This document shows, one piece after another, positions 28,701-37,234 of a stretch of DNA of 64,000 bases. The notes beneath the pieces were generated by a model. It did no database searches. It was given only the letters and a program-made list of their open reading frames with translations, and was not told where the DNA came from. Source of the DNA: Actinomycetales bacterium (GTDB lineage: Bacteria > Actinomycetota > Actinomycetes > Actinomycetales > Cellulomonadaceae). Location of the stretch: the NCBI GenBank assembly GCA_020444245.1, contig JAHLLI010000017.1:46828-110827 (forward strand), read 5' to 3'. Positions within the stretch are counted from its first letter, which is position 1; each line of letters opens with the position of its first letter. The position numbers were made by a program, and so were the translations under genes.

Positions 28701-29397
28701 CGGGCGCCACCTCGAGGCTGCGCTGGTCGGCGACCGCGAACCACCGGATCTCCTCGACGGAGTCGCCCCAGAACTCGATCCGGAGCGGATGGTCGTCGGT
28801 GGGCGGGAACACGTCGAGGATCCCGCCGCGCACGGCGAACTCGCCGCGCCGCTCGACCATGTCGGTACGCGTGTAGGCCGCGTCGACCAGCGCCTGGGCG
28901 ACGCTCTCGAGGTCGGCGTCCTGACCGCTGCGCAGCGCGACCGGGACGAGCTCACCCAGACCGGCGACCACCGGCTGGAGGAGCGCCCGGATCGACACCA
29001 CGACCACCCTCAGCGGCCCGCCGGGGCCCTCGGGGTCGGGGTGGGCGAGGCGGCGGAACACGGCCAGCCGGCGCGCCACGGTGTCGCTGCGGGGCGAGAG
29101 GCGCTCGTGCGGGAGCGTCTCCCACGACGGCAGGACGGCTACCGCGTCGGCGTGCCGAGGGGCGTAGGCCTGCAGCGCGGCGGCGAGCTCCTCGGCCTCG
29201 CGCCCGGTCGCGACCACCACGACGAGCGGGCTCGGACCTCCGTCCAGGAGGCTCGCCAGGAGCACGGCCCGCAGACCGGGCGGCAGGACGACGTCGAGCT
29301 CGGGGTCACGGGCCGCGGGCGCCGCGGATGCGGCGGCGCGGACCCGTGCGACGGCGGCGTCGGCCGCCAGGACGGGGAGCAGTCCGGAGAGGTTCAT
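25771..29397 (-). CDS. mfd: Transcription-repair coupling factor
   Basis: A 1208-residue translocase that removes RNA polymerase stalled at DNA damage and recruits UvrA. The N-terminal third has UvrB-like homology (VLPSWETLPHERLSPRSDT). An RNA polymerase-binding (CarD-like) domain follows with GDFVVHEQHGVGRFVEL. The superfamily 2 motor shows GDVGYGKTE (Walker A), VVIDEEQRFGVEHKE, MSATPIPRTL, and the C-terminal ETGLDISNANTLI and QLRGRVGRG. The end holds the TRCF domain. It is divergent to the hydroxyglutarate oxidase gene. Confidence 0.98.
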   Translation of the reverse strand: MNLSGLLPVLAADAAVARVRAAASAAPAARDPELDVVLPPGLRAVLLASLLDGGPSPLVVVVATGREAEELAAALQAYAPRHADAVAVLPSWETLPHERLSPRSDTVARRLAVFRRLAHPDPEGPGGPLRVVVVSIRALLQPVVAGLGELVPVALRSGQDADLESVAQALVDAAYTRTDMVERRGEFAVRGGILDVFPPTDDHPLRIEFWGDSVEEIRWFAVADQRSLEVAPDGLWAPPCREILLTDEVRDRAAALVDELPGVADMLTKLAAGIAVEGMESLAPVLVDRMVPVLELVDDAALVVVADPERVRRRAHDLQATTSEFLAAAWSAAVAGASTPVDLSAASFASYADTRELALARRLGWWTMSVFTAAPADEPPDDGAGPVAPAAAGPVDEPAAVPGGSLVVGARAVHGYRGDVARAVADLRDLQQQAWRLVLVTEGHGPAARMVEQLGAADVPARLVGEVDEPPEPGVVTVTAAPVSSGFVAPELRVALLTESDLTGRAGTSTRDMRAMPSRRRRTVDPLALRPGDFVVHEQHGVGRFVELTARTVGSGRAVGTREYLVIEYAPSKRGQPGDRLWVPTDQLDQVTRYVGGESPALNRMGGSDWAKTKGRARKAVKEIAAELIRLYSARMATPGFAFGPDTPWQRELEDAFAFVETPDQLVTIDEVKADMAKPYPMDRLVCGDVGYGKTEIAVRAAFKAVQDGKQVAVLVPTTLLVQQHLDTFSERYAPFPVTVKALSRFQSDAEAKEVTEGLSDGSVDVVIGTHRLLTGQVRFKDLGLVVIDEEQRFGVEHKETLKALRTDVDVLAMSATPIPRTLEMAVTGIREMSTLATPPEERHPVLTFVGPYDEKQVAAAIRRELLREGQVFYVHNKVASIDKAAARLAELVPEARIATAHGKMGEHQLERVIVDFWEKRSDVLVTTTIVETGLDISNANTLILERADLLGLSQLHQLRGRVGRGRERAYAYFMYPPERPLTETAHDRLQTIAANTDLGSGMAVAMKDLEIRGAGNLLGGEQSGHIAGVGFDLYVRMVGDAVAAFRGEQETTPAEVTLELPVDAHLPTDYIEHERLRLEAYRKVADATSAEALEEVRAELTDRYGAPPAPVEALLEVATFRNLARRSGLTDVTAQGRFIRLAPVELPESGALRLKRLHPGAVLKPATRTVLVPFPTTARVGGRPLAGSELLAWLTDLVQQVLARQAA

Positions 29398-29542
29398 GGG
29401 CCCTTCGGTGTACGACGCCGTGGACGTACCCACGGGCGGCACCAGCCTAGGAGCACCCACCGACGACGTCCGACCGGCCGTCGGCACCCTGCCGAGGTCG
29501 CCGATGCACCAGACTGTCGCCAACGCCCAGCAAGGAGGTCCA

Positions 29543-30739
29543 GTGGCACGCGTCGTCGTCGTCGGGGCAGGCATCGTCGGGCTCGCGACCGCGGCGCGGC
29601 TCGCGCAGCGGGGCGACGAGGTCACGGTGGTCGACAAGGAGCCCTCGCTCGCCGCGCACCAGACCGGGCGCAACTCCGGGGTGATCCACTCCGGCCTCTA
29701 CTACGCGCCGGGCAGCCACAAGGCCCGCATGGCCGCTGCGGGCGCGGAGAGCATGGTGGCCTTCGCGCAGGAGCACGGCGTCCGCGTGGACCGGTGCGGC
29801 AAGCTCGTCGTCGCCACGTCCGCCGAGGAGCTGCCCCGGCTCGGCGCCCTCGCCGAGCGCGCCGTGGCCAACGGCGTCCCCGCGCGGCTGATCGGCCCCG
29901 AGGAGGCGGCCGAGTACGAGCCACACGTCGCGTGCGTCGGGGCGCTGCGCGTGGAGTCGACCGCCATCGTCGACTACCGCGGGGTGTGCGACGCGCTGGC
30001 GGCCCAGGTCCGCCGGGCCGGGGGCGAGGTGCGGCTGGGCGCCTCGTTCGTCGCCGCCACGACGGTCGGCCGCCAGGTGCGCCTGAGGCTGGCCACGCCC
30101 GAGGTCGAGGACCTCGCCGCGGACGCGCTGGTGGGCTGCGCGGGACTGCAGGCCGACCGGGTCGCGCGGGCGTGCGGCGTGGAGCCCGAGGCCAGGATCG
30201 TGCCGTTCAGGGGCGAGTACTTCGAGCTCTCCGGCGAGCCCGCGGGTTGGGTGCGCAACCTCATCTACCCCGTGCCCGACCCCCGCTTCCCGTTCCTCGG
30301 GGTGCACCTCACCCGGATGATCGAGGGGGGCGTGCACGCCGGGCCCAACGCCGTGCTGGCCCTCGCGCGCGAGGGCTACCGCTGGCGGGACGTGTCGGTG
30401 CGCGACCTCGCCGACGCGCTCTCCTGGCCCGGGCTGTGGCGCCTGGGGGTCCGCAACGTCGGCCCCGGCGCGGCAGAGATGGCGCGCTCGGTGTCCCGGC
30501 GGGCGTTCGCACGCTCGCTCGCCCGGCTCGTGCCCGGCATCGGCGCCGAGCACCTCGTACCGGCGCCGGCCGGCGTGCGGGCCCAGGCCCTGCGCCGGGA
30601 CGGCGGGATGGTCGACGACTTCCTGGTCCAGACCGTGGGCCACCAGGTGCACGTGCTCAACGCCCCGTCACCGGCCGCGACCGCCGCCCTGGAGATCGCC
30701 GGACACCTCGAGGCGCAGGTCGACCACGCCCTCGCGTAA
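29543..30739 (+). CDS. lhgO: L-2-hydroxyglutarate oxidase
   Basis: A 398-residue FAD enzyme of the DAO family that oxidises L-2-hydroxyglutarate to 2-oxoglutarate. GTG 29543 follows AAGGAGG and opens with the FAD motif VVVVGAGIVGLATAARLA. NSGVIHSGLYYAPGSHKARM is diagnostic of LhgO, as are VPFRGEYFEL, NLIYPVPDPRFPFLGVHLTR and the C-terminal FLVQTVGHQVHVLNAPSPAAT. It removes a by-product of dehydrogenase side reactions and likely feeds electrons to the respiratory chain. Confidence 0.94.
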   Translation: MARVVVVGAGIVGLATAARLAQRGDEVTVVDKEPSLAAHQTGRNSGVIHSGLYYAPGSHKARMAAAGAESMVAFAQEHGVRVDRCGKLVVATSAEELPRLGALAERAVANGVPARLIGPEEAAEYEPHVACVGALRVESTAIVDYRGVCDALAAQVRRAGGEVRLGASFVAATTVGRQVRLRLATPEVEDLAADALVGCAGLQADRVARACGVEPEARIVPFRGEYFELSGEPAGWVRNLIYPVPDPRFPFLGVHLTRMIEGGVHAGPNAVLALAREGYRWRDVSVRDLADALSWPGLWRLGVRNVGPGAAEMARSVSRRAFARSLARLVPGIGAEHLVPAPAGVRAQALRRDGGMVDDFLVQTVGHQVHVLNAPSPAATAALEIAGHLEAQVDHALA

Positions 30740-30785
30740 CCCCTCCCCCGGTCGGACGACCGGGTCGCAGCGACGGCCGCCACGC

Positions 30786-30847
30786 GGGTGAATTGTCCGA
30801 ATTCGCCCGCCGAACGGCTACTCGCGGCAGGGGACGGCGGGTAGCGT
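30786..30847 (+). promoter_or_regulatory. GGGTGAA box and -10 upstream of MFS operon
   Basis: GGGTGAA at 30786-30792 lies inside an inverted repeat (GGGTGAATT-N5-AATTCGCCC, one mismatch). The nearest -10 candidate is TAGCGT at 30842-30847, 50 bases on, which is the 39-base spacing of other boxes plus 11. Confidence 0.4.
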
Positions 30848-30897
30848 CGAGACGGCCTGGGACCAGGCACCCACCCCGAGACTCACCAGGAGCCCGC

Positions 30898-30960
30898 GTG
30901 ACCTCTCGTGCCTCGCGCGCACGGCGCCGCGCCTCCCGCGGGACGCAGGTGCCGCGATGA
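30898..30960 (+). CDS. Possible 20-codon leader peptide, Arg-rich
   Basis: A short open frame begins at GTG 30898 after a good CAGGAG ribosome binding site and ends in TGA overlapping the ATG of the MFS gene (ATGA). The peptide would be 20 residues with seven arginines. The MFS gene has no other strong ribosome binding site, so coupling through this small frame is plausible. It may have no function as a peptide. Confidence 0.4.
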   Translation: MTSRASRARRRASRGTQVPR

Positions 30961-32357
30961 GCGCGGACGTCGCGGCGGAGAAGGCCCCCCGGTCACGCAC
31001 CAAGCAGCGGGTCTCCTCCGTCGTCGTGACGCTGGGCGTGGTGAGCCTGCTCACCGACATCTCCTCGGAGTCCGTGGCGGCGGTCCTGCCGCTCTACGTG
31101 ACGGCGTCGCTCGGGCTGACGACGATCGCGTTCGGCTTCATCGACGGCGTCATGCAGGGTGCGAGCGCACTGGTCCGGATCGCGGGAGGCTGGGCGGCGG
31201 ACCGCGGCGACCACCCCAAGTGGGTCGCGTTCGTCGGCTACGGCCTCTCGGCCGTGACACGCGGCGCGCTGCTGCTGGCCAGCGGTTTCGTGAGCGTGCT
31301 GTCGGTCACGGCGATCGACCGGGTCGGCAAGGGCATCCGCACCGCACCGCGCGACGCGATGATCACTGCGTCGTCCAACCCGCGCACGCTCGGTCGCTCG
31401 TTCGGCGTGCACCGCACGCTGGACACCCTCGGCGCGGCGATCGGGCCGCTCATCGCGTTCGCCGTGCTCTGGGTCATCCCCGACGGCTACCACACCGTGT
31501 TCGCCGTCTCGTTCGCGTTCGCGATCATCGGCGTCGCCGTGCTGGGCCTGCTGGTACCGGACCTGCGGCCGCGGCGTGCCGCATGGCTCGAGAAGCACCG
31601 CACCAGGGAGAAGCGCGGCCTGCCGGCCTGCAAGGGCTGCAGCTGCGGCATCCCAGGGATCGCGCCGGCCGGCCGCCCGTTCGCGTGGCGGACCCTGGCC
31701 GCACCCAGGATGCGCCGGGTCCTGCTCGCCGCGGGCGGGCTCGCGTTGCTGACCGTGGGCGACGGCTTCGTGTACCTGTCGCTGCAGGCCAGGGACGGGT
31801 TCGCCACGAAGTGGTTCCCGCTGCTGTACGTCGGCACCAACCTCGCGTACATGCTGCTGGCGGTGCCGATGGGTCGCGTCGCCGACCGCTGGGGCCGGGC
31901 GCGCGTTCTCGTCCTCGGGCACGTCGCCCTGGTGGCCGCCTACCTGAGCGCGGCCGTCGTCCTCGGCTCCGCCTGGACGACGATCGTCACCCTGGTGCTG
32001 CTCGGCGTGTTCTACGCCGCGACCGACGGTGTGCTGGCCGCCGTCACCGGACAGCTGAGCGAGGCCTCGTCGCGAGGCACCGCGATCGGTACGGCTCAGA
32101 CGGTCGTCGCGGTCGCGCGGATGATCTCCGCGTCGGCGTTCGGGATCCTGTGGTTCGGCATCGGCCGGGTCCCCGCGATGCTGGTGGTCGCCGGTCTGCT
32201 CGCCGTCGCGGTGCCCGTCGCGCTCGCGGCCGTGCGCGGCCTGGACAACGAGGCCGTCGCGCTCGACGAGGACGACGATGAGGACGACGCGGACCACGAC
32301 CACGACCACGACCACGACGGGCCGGCCGTGGCGGACGAGAGCCCGGAGGCGCGGTGA
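30957..32357 (+). CDS. MFS transporter with Cys cluster and Asp/His tail
   Basis: A 466-residue major facilitator with about 12 hydrophobic helices. The loop-2/3 signature is AGGWAADRGDHPKW and repeated as GRVADRWGRARV. The central cytoplasmic loop has a Cys-rich insert, CKGCSCGIPG. The C-terminus is very acidic with four DH repeats (DEDDDEDDADHDHDHDHD), which looks metal-binding. The substrate is unknown. It is co-transcribed with a TolB-like protein (GTGA overlap) and starts the EPS region, so it may export or import a matrix-related compound or metal. Confidence 0.85.
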   Translation: MSADVAAEKAPRSRTKQRVSSVVVTLGVVSLLTDISSESVAAVLPLYVTASLGLTTIAFGFIDGVMQGASALVRIAGGWAADRGDHPKWVAFVGYGLSAVTRGALLLASGFVSVLSVTAIDRVGKGIRTAPRDAMITASSNPRTLGRSFGVHRTLDTLGAAIGPLIAFAVLWVIPDGYHTVFAVSFAFAIIGVAVLGLLVPDLRPRRAAWLEKHRTREKRGLPACKGCSCGIPGIAPAGRPFAWRTLAAPRMRRVLLAAGGLALLTVGDGFVYLSLQARDGFATKWFPLLYVGTNLAYMLLAVPMGRVADRWGRARVLVLGHVALVAAYLSAAVVLGSAWTTIVTLVLLGVFYAATDGVLAAVTGQLSEASSRGTAIGTAQTVVAVARMISASAFGILWFGIGRVPAMLVVAGLLAVAVPVALAAVRGLDNEAVALDEDDDEDDADHDHDHDHDGPAVADESPEAR

Positions 32358-33382
32358 GCACCAGCCGTGGCCGGATCTGGGCCCTGGTTGCCGTCGTCGT
32401 CCTGGGGGTCGCGCTCACCGCCGGGTACGCCGTGTCCGAGTACCTGCGTAGCAGCGCGACCCCGACCGCGAGCGTCGCCGTCGCCGAGGACGACCTCGCC
32501 GCCGTGACGGCCGGGCCGCACGTCCTGTTCCGCTCGACCGCGCCCGGCGACCGCTTCGGACAGCTCGCCGTGGTCGCGGCCGACGACCCGTCGGGAGCAC
32601 GCGCGTACACCGGGATCGAGTGCGACCTGATCGCCGCGGACGCCGGCCGCGTCTCGTGCCTGAGGTCGACGGGCGGCTTCGCGACGAGCCACGAAGCGGT
32701 CCTGCTCGACGCCGACTGGCAGACCACCGACACGTTCCCGCTCACCGGGCTCCCCAACCGGACGCGGGTCTCGCCCGGCGGCTCCCTGGTCGCCACGACG
32801 GCGCTGGTCGCCGGCCACTGCGACGCGGCCGGCACGATCACCACCCAGACCATCGTCCACGACCTCGACACGGGGGCGGCCGACGACCTGGAGGACTACG
32901 ACCTCGTGGTCGACGGCGCGAAGGTCTCTCCGGTGGACCGCAACTACTGGAGCGTCACCTTCGCCGACGACGAGGACACGTTCTACGCGACCGCGCAGTC
33001 GGTCTCGATGGGCCACACCTGGCTCGTGCGCGGCAGCGTCTCGCAACGCACGCTCACCACCGTGCTCGACGGCGGGATGTGCCCGTCGCTCTCGCCGGAC
33101 GGCACCCGCCTGGCGTACATGGTGCAGACCTCGTCCTCACCGAACATCTGGTCCTTCGCGGTGCTCGACCTCGAGTCCGGTGAGCACCGGGCGCTCGACG
33201 GTGAGACGGCCAACGTCGACGACCAGGTCGCCTGGCTCGACGACGACACCATCCTGTACGGCCTGCCGCGCACCGACGAGCCCGGCGTCACCGACGTCTG
33301 GTCCCTCGGCGTGACCCCCGGCGCCCGGCCCGCGCTCTTCATCCCACAGGCATGGTCCCCTCAGGTGGCCCCCGGGCCATGA
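32354..33382 (+). CDS. TolB-like beta-propeller protein, membrane-anchored (copy 1)
   Basis: A 342-residue protein with one N-terminal transmembrane helix (IWALVAVVVLGVALTAGYAV) and an outer domain with propeller-type blades: CPSLSPDGTRLAYMVQT and VAWLDDDTILYGLPR are WD40/TolB-like. It ends in ALFIPQAWSPQV. A close paralogue lies at 34217-35233, with matching blocks such as VTAGP-VxFRSTAP and FYATAQS-SMGHTWLVRG. It overlaps the MFS gene by GTGA. It may be a surface or periplasmic scaffold for polysaccharide export; no enzymatic motif is visible. Confidence 0.72.
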   Translation: MSTSRGRIWALVAVVVLGVALTAGYAVSEYLRSSATPTASVAVAEDDLAAVTAGPHVLFRSTAPGDRFGQLAVVAADDPSGARAYTGIECDLIAADAGRVSCLRSTGGFATSHEAVLLDADWQTTDTFPLTGLPNRTRVSPGGSLVATTALVAGHCDAAGTITTQTIVHDLDTGAADDLEDYDLVVDGAKVSPVDRNYWSVTFADDEDTFYATAQSVSMGHTWLVRGSVSQRTLTTVLDGGMCPSLSPDGTRLAYMVQTSSSPNIWSFAVLDLESGEHRALDGETANVDDQVAWLDDDTILYGLPRTDEPGVTDVWSLGVTPGARPALFIPQAWSPQVAPGP

Positions 33383-33425
33383 GGCCGCGCCCGTCGCTCG
33401 TGTCACCCGTCGCCCCGCAGCGGAC

Positions 33426-33476
33426 GGGTGAAATCGCGGACGCCCGCCGATGCCGCGGCGACCACCGAGGTACCGT
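33426..33476 (+). promoter_or_regulatory. GGGTGAA box and -10 for lipoprotein/TolB-like/GT4 operon
   Basis: GGGTGAA at 33426-33432 and a -10 TACCGT at 33471-33476, 39 bases apart (last base to first base). The lipoprotein gene starts at 33552 behind AGGAGG. Confidence 0.5.
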
Positions 33477-33551
33477 GAGGTCGCTCGAGGTCCGATTTGT
33501 CCGACCGCGTCCGCGAACCGGCCGCGACGAGCACCCCCTGAGGAGGCCCCG

Positions 33552-34220
33552 GTGAGTCGACGTCTCGACCGCGCCGCCCGCTCCGTCCGGGGCCCGCTCG
33601 CCGCGCTCGCGGCGGCCGCGCTGCTCGCGGGCTGCACGGCCGGCGGAGCCGACGCGACCGCCACCGCGTCCGGCAGCCCCGGCGAGACCGGTGGCACGAC
33701 GACGTCGGGCGGCCCGGCCGGCGGCTCGCCGAGCTCCGCAGGTGCCACCCCCACGCCGACGGTCACGGTCACCGGGTCGAGCGGCGAGGACGGCGCAGCA
33801 TCGGAGATCCTCCCCGAGACCTCCCCGGACCCGGGCCCGACCCTCGGCGTGGACCTCCCGCACCTCACCCAGGCCCCGACGTCGGCGAGCGCCCATGGCA
33901 CGCTGGTCACCGGGTTCCCCTCCGACCTCGTGCCGGTCCCGGCGCACGCGACCGTCGTCTCGAGCTCCATCTCGTCCCAGGGCGCCCACGTCCAGGTCGG
34001 GCTGAGCGCGACCGAGGACGGCGAGCCGGACCGGGTGGGCGCGGACTACACCGCCCGGATGACCACGCTCGGCTACCTCACCACCGACGTCGACGCCGCA
34101 CCGGGCTCCGATGCGACGCAGTACGTCCGTGGCCGCGACGTGGTGGTGCTCACCCTCCGCCCGCGCACCGGGGGCGGGACCGAGCTCGTGATCACCGGCG
34201 CCCTCGTGGTGGGCGGATGA
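33552..34220 (+). CDS. Secreted lipoprotein of unknown function
   Basis: A 222-residue lipoprotein. The signal peptide ends in LLAGC, giving a lipid-anchored Cys. About 75 residues of Gly/Ser/Thr/Ala-rich linker follow, and then a compact domain (LVTGFPSDLVPVPAHATVVS ... YTARMTTLGYLTTDVDAAPG) of unknown family. GTG 33552 follows AGGAGG. Its stop overlaps the ATG of the second TolB-like gene, so the two products probably work together at the cell surface. Confidence 0.8.
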   Translation: MSRRLDRAARSVRGPLAALAAAALLAGCTAGGADATATASGSPGETGGTTTSGGPAGGSPSSAGATPTPTVTVTGSSGEDGAASEILPETSPDPGPTLGVDLPHLTQAPTSASAHGTLVTGFPSDLVPVPAHATVVSSSISSQGAHVQVGLSATEDGEPDRVGADYTARMTTLGYLTTDVDAAPGSDATQYVRGRDVVVLTLRPRTGGGTELVITGALVVGG

Positions 34221-35233
34221 GGCGCCCCTCAGCGCGGGTCTGGGCGCTGGTGGCGATCGTCGTGGTCGTCCTGGCCGCCGCGGGCGCCTACCTGCTCAAC
34301 GCCTATCGCAGCAGCACCGCAGCCCCCACGGCGACCCATACCGCGGGACCGGCCCTCGCGGACGTCACCGCAGGGCCGTACGTGGCGTTCCGGTCCACCG
34401 CGCCGGACGACGCCTACGACTCGCTGGCGCTGGTCCCGCTGGACGACCCGTCCGGCCCCAGGACCTACACCGACATCCAGTGCGACCGGGTGGCGGCGGT
34501 CCGCGGCGAGGCCGCCTGCCTGCGCACCAATGCCGGGGTGGCCACGACGTACGAGGCCCTGCTCCTCGGCGCGGACTGGAGCACCACCACCAGCTGGCCG
34601 CTGCCCGGCGTGCCGTCACGCACCCGCCTGTCCCCCGACGGCCGGATGGTGGCGACGACGGCGTTCGTCACGGGGCACTCCTACGCGACCACGGGATTCG
34701 TCACCCAGACGCTGATCCACGACCTCACCAACGGCACGACGTGGGACCTGGAGGAGTTCAGCCTGATCGTGGACGGCGAGACCGTGGCGCCGGTGGACCG
34801 GAACCTGTGGGGCGTGACGTTCGTCGACGACACCACGTTCTACGCGACCGCGCAGTCCGCGTCGATGGGTCACACCTGGCTCGTGCGCGGCGACCTCGAC
34901 GCCAGGACGGTCACCGCGATCCACGAGGGCGCGTGCCCGTCGCTGTCGCCGGACGGCACGCGGCTCGCGTTCAAGGTCCAGACCTCCGACTCGCCGGTGC
35001 ACTGGTCGATCGGGATCCTGGACCTCGCGACCGGCGAGCAGCGCGTGCTCACCGGCGAGAGCCGGAGCTTCGACGACCAGATCGCCTGGCTCGACGACGA
35101 CACGGTGCTCTACGGCCTCCCCCGCGAGAACGAGCCCGGCGTCACCGACGTGTGGGCCCTGGGCACGCAGGACGGCTCGACGCCGCGGCTCTTCATCCCG
35201 GAGGCGTGGTCGCCCCAGGTGGTCGGCGGATGA
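34217..35233 (+). CDS. TolB-like beta-propeller protein, membrane-anchored (copy 2)
   Basis: A 338-residue paralogue of the protein at 32354-33382. It has the same N-terminal helix (VWALVAIVVVVLAAAGAYLL), the same FRSTAP block, SLSPDGTRLAFKVQT blade and closing LFIPEAWSPQV. The two copies are co-linear over their whole length, with a lipoprotein gene between, so this looks like a duplication with divergence. It overlaps both neighbours by ATGA and is co-translated with a GT4 enzyme. Confidence 0.72.
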   Translation: MRRPSARVWALVAIVVVVLAAAGAYLLNAYRSSTAAPTATHTAGPALADVTAGPYVAFRSTAPDDAYDSLALVPLDDPSGPRTYTDIQCDRVAAVRGEAACLRTNAGVATTYEALLLGADWSTTTSWPLPGVPSRTRLSPDGRMVATTAFVTGHSYATTGFVTQTLIHDLTNGTTWDLEEFSLIVDGETVAPVDRNLWGVTFVDDTTFYATAQSASMGHTWLVRGDLDARTVTAIHEGACPSLSPDGTRLAFKVQTSDSPVHWSIGILDLATGEQRVLTGESRSFDDQIAWLDDDTVLYGLPRENEPGVTDVWALGTQDGSTPRLFIPEAWSPQVVGG

Positions 35234-36426
35234 CCGGCACGGCGGGCGAGGCGGCGCCGGGCCCGCCGGTCCGGGTGCTCACGTACGCGCCGTACTCGTT
35301 CAGCGGCCGCGGCCCTGCGGAGAGCTGCGCCCTGATCGCCGGAGGGATGCTGGGCGGGGGCGCTGCACCGGAGGTGTTCGCGGGTCGGCGCCGCACCCCC
35401 CTGCCCGAGGGGGTCCTCGTGCGCGAGCCCTTCCCGGGCCTCGCCCGGCGCGTGCCGTGGCGCGTCGTCGAGCGGCCCGCCCTGCACCGCATGGCACGTC
35501 AGTTCCGGCGGGCGCTGGCCGCCGCGGACCCGGCGACCACGGTCGCGCACTTCTGGCCGGGCAGCCCGACCGACCTGGTGCGCGAGGCCCGTGGTCGTGG
35601 CGTGCTCACGGTGCGCGAGATGATCAACTCGGCGCTGGCGACCGCCGGACCGATCCTCGACGAGGCGTACCGGCGGCTCGGGCTGGAGCCGAACCACGGG
35701 ATCACCGCCGAGGCGATCGCGGACGAGACGGACGAGCTGACGCTGTACGACTACTTCTTCGCGTCGAACCCCGAGGTCGAGCGCTCGCTCATGGACCTGG
35801 GGGCCGGGCCCGACCAGATCCTGTCCACCACCTTCGGGTGGCGCCCCGAACGGTTCGCCGACGCGAGCCCGATCGAGCGGCACCTCGACTTCCGCGCCGT
35901 CTTCGTCGGGCGGATCGGCGTGCGCAAGGGGATACCGGAGCTGCTCGAGGCCTGGGCCTCGCTCGACGTGCCGGGCGAGCTCGTGCTGGTCGGCCCGATG
36001 GACGACGAGGTCGCCTCTCTGGTCGAGGACCACGCCCGCGACGGCCGGGTGCGTCTGTGGGGCTACGCCGACAACCCCGGGTCCATCTACGCGGGCTCCG
36101 ACGTGTTCGTCTTCCCGACGCTCGAGGAGGGCGGCCCGCAGGTGACGTACGAGGCAGCGGGCTGCGGGCTCCCCGTCGTCACCACCCCGATGGGCGCCGC
36201 CCGCCTCGTCGAGGACGGCCGCACCGGTCTGGTGGTCCCGCCGGCATCGCCGGCGAAGATCGCCGAGGCCCTGCGCCGGCTCGCCGAGGACCACACGCTG
36301 CGAGCCGCGTGCGGCGCCGCGGCTCGACAGGCGGCGGCCGGGTTCGACTACGGCCTGGTCGGCGCCCGCCGTGCACGGCTGCTCCGCGAGGCGCTCGACG
36401 CCTCGTCCCCGTCCTCCGGCCCATGA
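35230..36426 (+). CDS. Glycosyltransferase family 4 protein
   Basis: A 398-residue GT-B enzyme. N-terminal segment VRVLTYAPYSFSGRGPAES is followed by a typical acceptor domain; the C-terminal donor domain has AVFVGRIGVRKGIPELLEAW, DVFVFPTLEEGGPQVTYEAA and GLPVVTTPMGAARLVEDG. ATG 35230 overlaps the TolB-like stop. The last 79 bases overlap a convergent Wzz-like gene. It probably adds a sugar to the lipid-linked EPS repeat unit. Confidence 0.92.
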   Translation: MTGTAGEAAPGPPVRVLTYAPYSFSGRGPAESCALIAGGMLGGGAAPEVFAGRRRTPLPEGVLVREPFPGLARRVPWRVVERPALHRMARQFRRALAAADPATTVAHFWPGSPTDLVREARGRGVLTVREMINSALATAGPILDEAYRRLGLEPNHGITAEAIADETDELTLYDYFFASNPEVERSLMDLGAGPDQILSTTFGWRPERFADASPIERHLDFRAVFVGRIGVRKGIPELLEAWASLDVPGELVLVGPMDDEVASLVEDHARDGRVRLWGYADNPGSIYAGSDVFVFPTLEEGGPQVTYEAAGCGLPVVTTPMGAARLVEDGRTGLVVPPASPAKIAEALRRLAEDHTLRAACGAAARQAAAGFDYGLVGARRARLLREALDASSPSSGP

Positions 36427-37169
36427 ACCCCGACGCCGTGCGGCGGCGACAGGACACCGCGCAGGCTCAGGCCCGCAGGGCTCCAGGCCGGTAGGGCGAC
36501 GAGCCAGTCCGGCCACTCGTCGCGCGGCGCGGCCGTCGGCGTTGGCCGCCTGCGTGCGCGGTGCTCGAGCCAGACCGCCGTTGCGAGTGCACCGGAACCC
36601 GCCAGCAGCCAGATCATCGCGAGGGCACGCACCTTGCTGCCGTGGAAGTAGTAGACCGACGGCACCGCCGGCACGACGGTCGTGGTGATGCGATCGGACT
36701 GTGCGACGCCCTTCTGCAGGCCGGCGAGCTCGGCGTCGATCCTGTCCAGGAGCTCGGTCTGGCGCTCTCGGACGGCCTCGGCGGTCGGGCCGGCCACCTG
36801 GACGTCGAGCACCTGCCGCGAGTAGACCCTGGACCACTGGCCGCCGTAGTCCGGGAGCCGCACGGACCAGCCGTCCCGGACGCCCTCGCCGACGATCGTC
36901 GCGGCCGGGTCGGCCATCTTGTTCCAGGTGAGGTTCCCGTTGACCAGCTTCGCGACGACGCCGGCGGTGATGATGAGATCGCTCGACCGCACCTTCAGGG
37001 TGTTGGGGTTCACGGTGCTGGCCGGCGCGAGGAACGTCACCTCGGCGCGCGACCAGTAGACGCCCGGCGCCTTGACCGCTCCATAGCTGCCGATCAGCGC
37101 GACCAGGAGGGCGGCAAGCACGATGTACCACCGGCGGACGAGCGCCAGCAGTGCCTCCCAGATGGTCAC
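36348..37169 (-). CDS. Wzz-type chain-length/capsule protein (minus-strand copy)
   Basis: A 273-residue membrane protein with N-terminal helix RRWYIVLAALLVALIGSYGAV, an outer domain of about 150 residues containing LLDRIDAELAGLQKGVAQSD, and a C-terminal helix (MIWLLAGSGALATAVW). This two-helix plan is that of Wzz/YveK-like polysaccharide co-polymerases. The start is GTG 37169. The tail after the second helix is Arg/Ser/Pro-rich and runs 79 bases into the convergent GT4 gene. It faces away from a second Wzz-like gene at 37359. No tyrosine kinase is fused or adjacent. Confidence 0.78.
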   Translation of the reverse strand: MTIWEALLALVRRWYIVLAALLVALIGSYGAVKAPGVYWSRAEVTFLAPASTVNPNTLKVRSSDLIITAGVVAKLVNGNLTWNKMADPAATIVGEGVRDGWSVRLPDYGGQWSRVYSRQVLDVQVAGPTAEAVRERQTELLDRIDAELAGLQKGVAQSDRITTTVVPAVPSVYYFHGSKVRALAMIWLLAGSGALATAVWLEHRARRRPTPTAAPRDEWPDWLVALPAWSPAGLSLRGVLSPPHGVGVHGPEDGDEASSASRSSRARRAPTRP

Positions 37170-37234
37170 GGACAGCCCTTCCCTGCGGCTCCGACGAGTC
37201 TGGCACGGCGCATGTGACGGCCGGCCCGGGCGAG

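Noticed and set aside
27778..30960. Long open frame on the plus strand opposite mfd and across lhgO
   Set aside because: It runs antisense to mfd and out of frame with lhgO, both of which are certain. Only its last 20 codons are kept, as a possible leader peptide.
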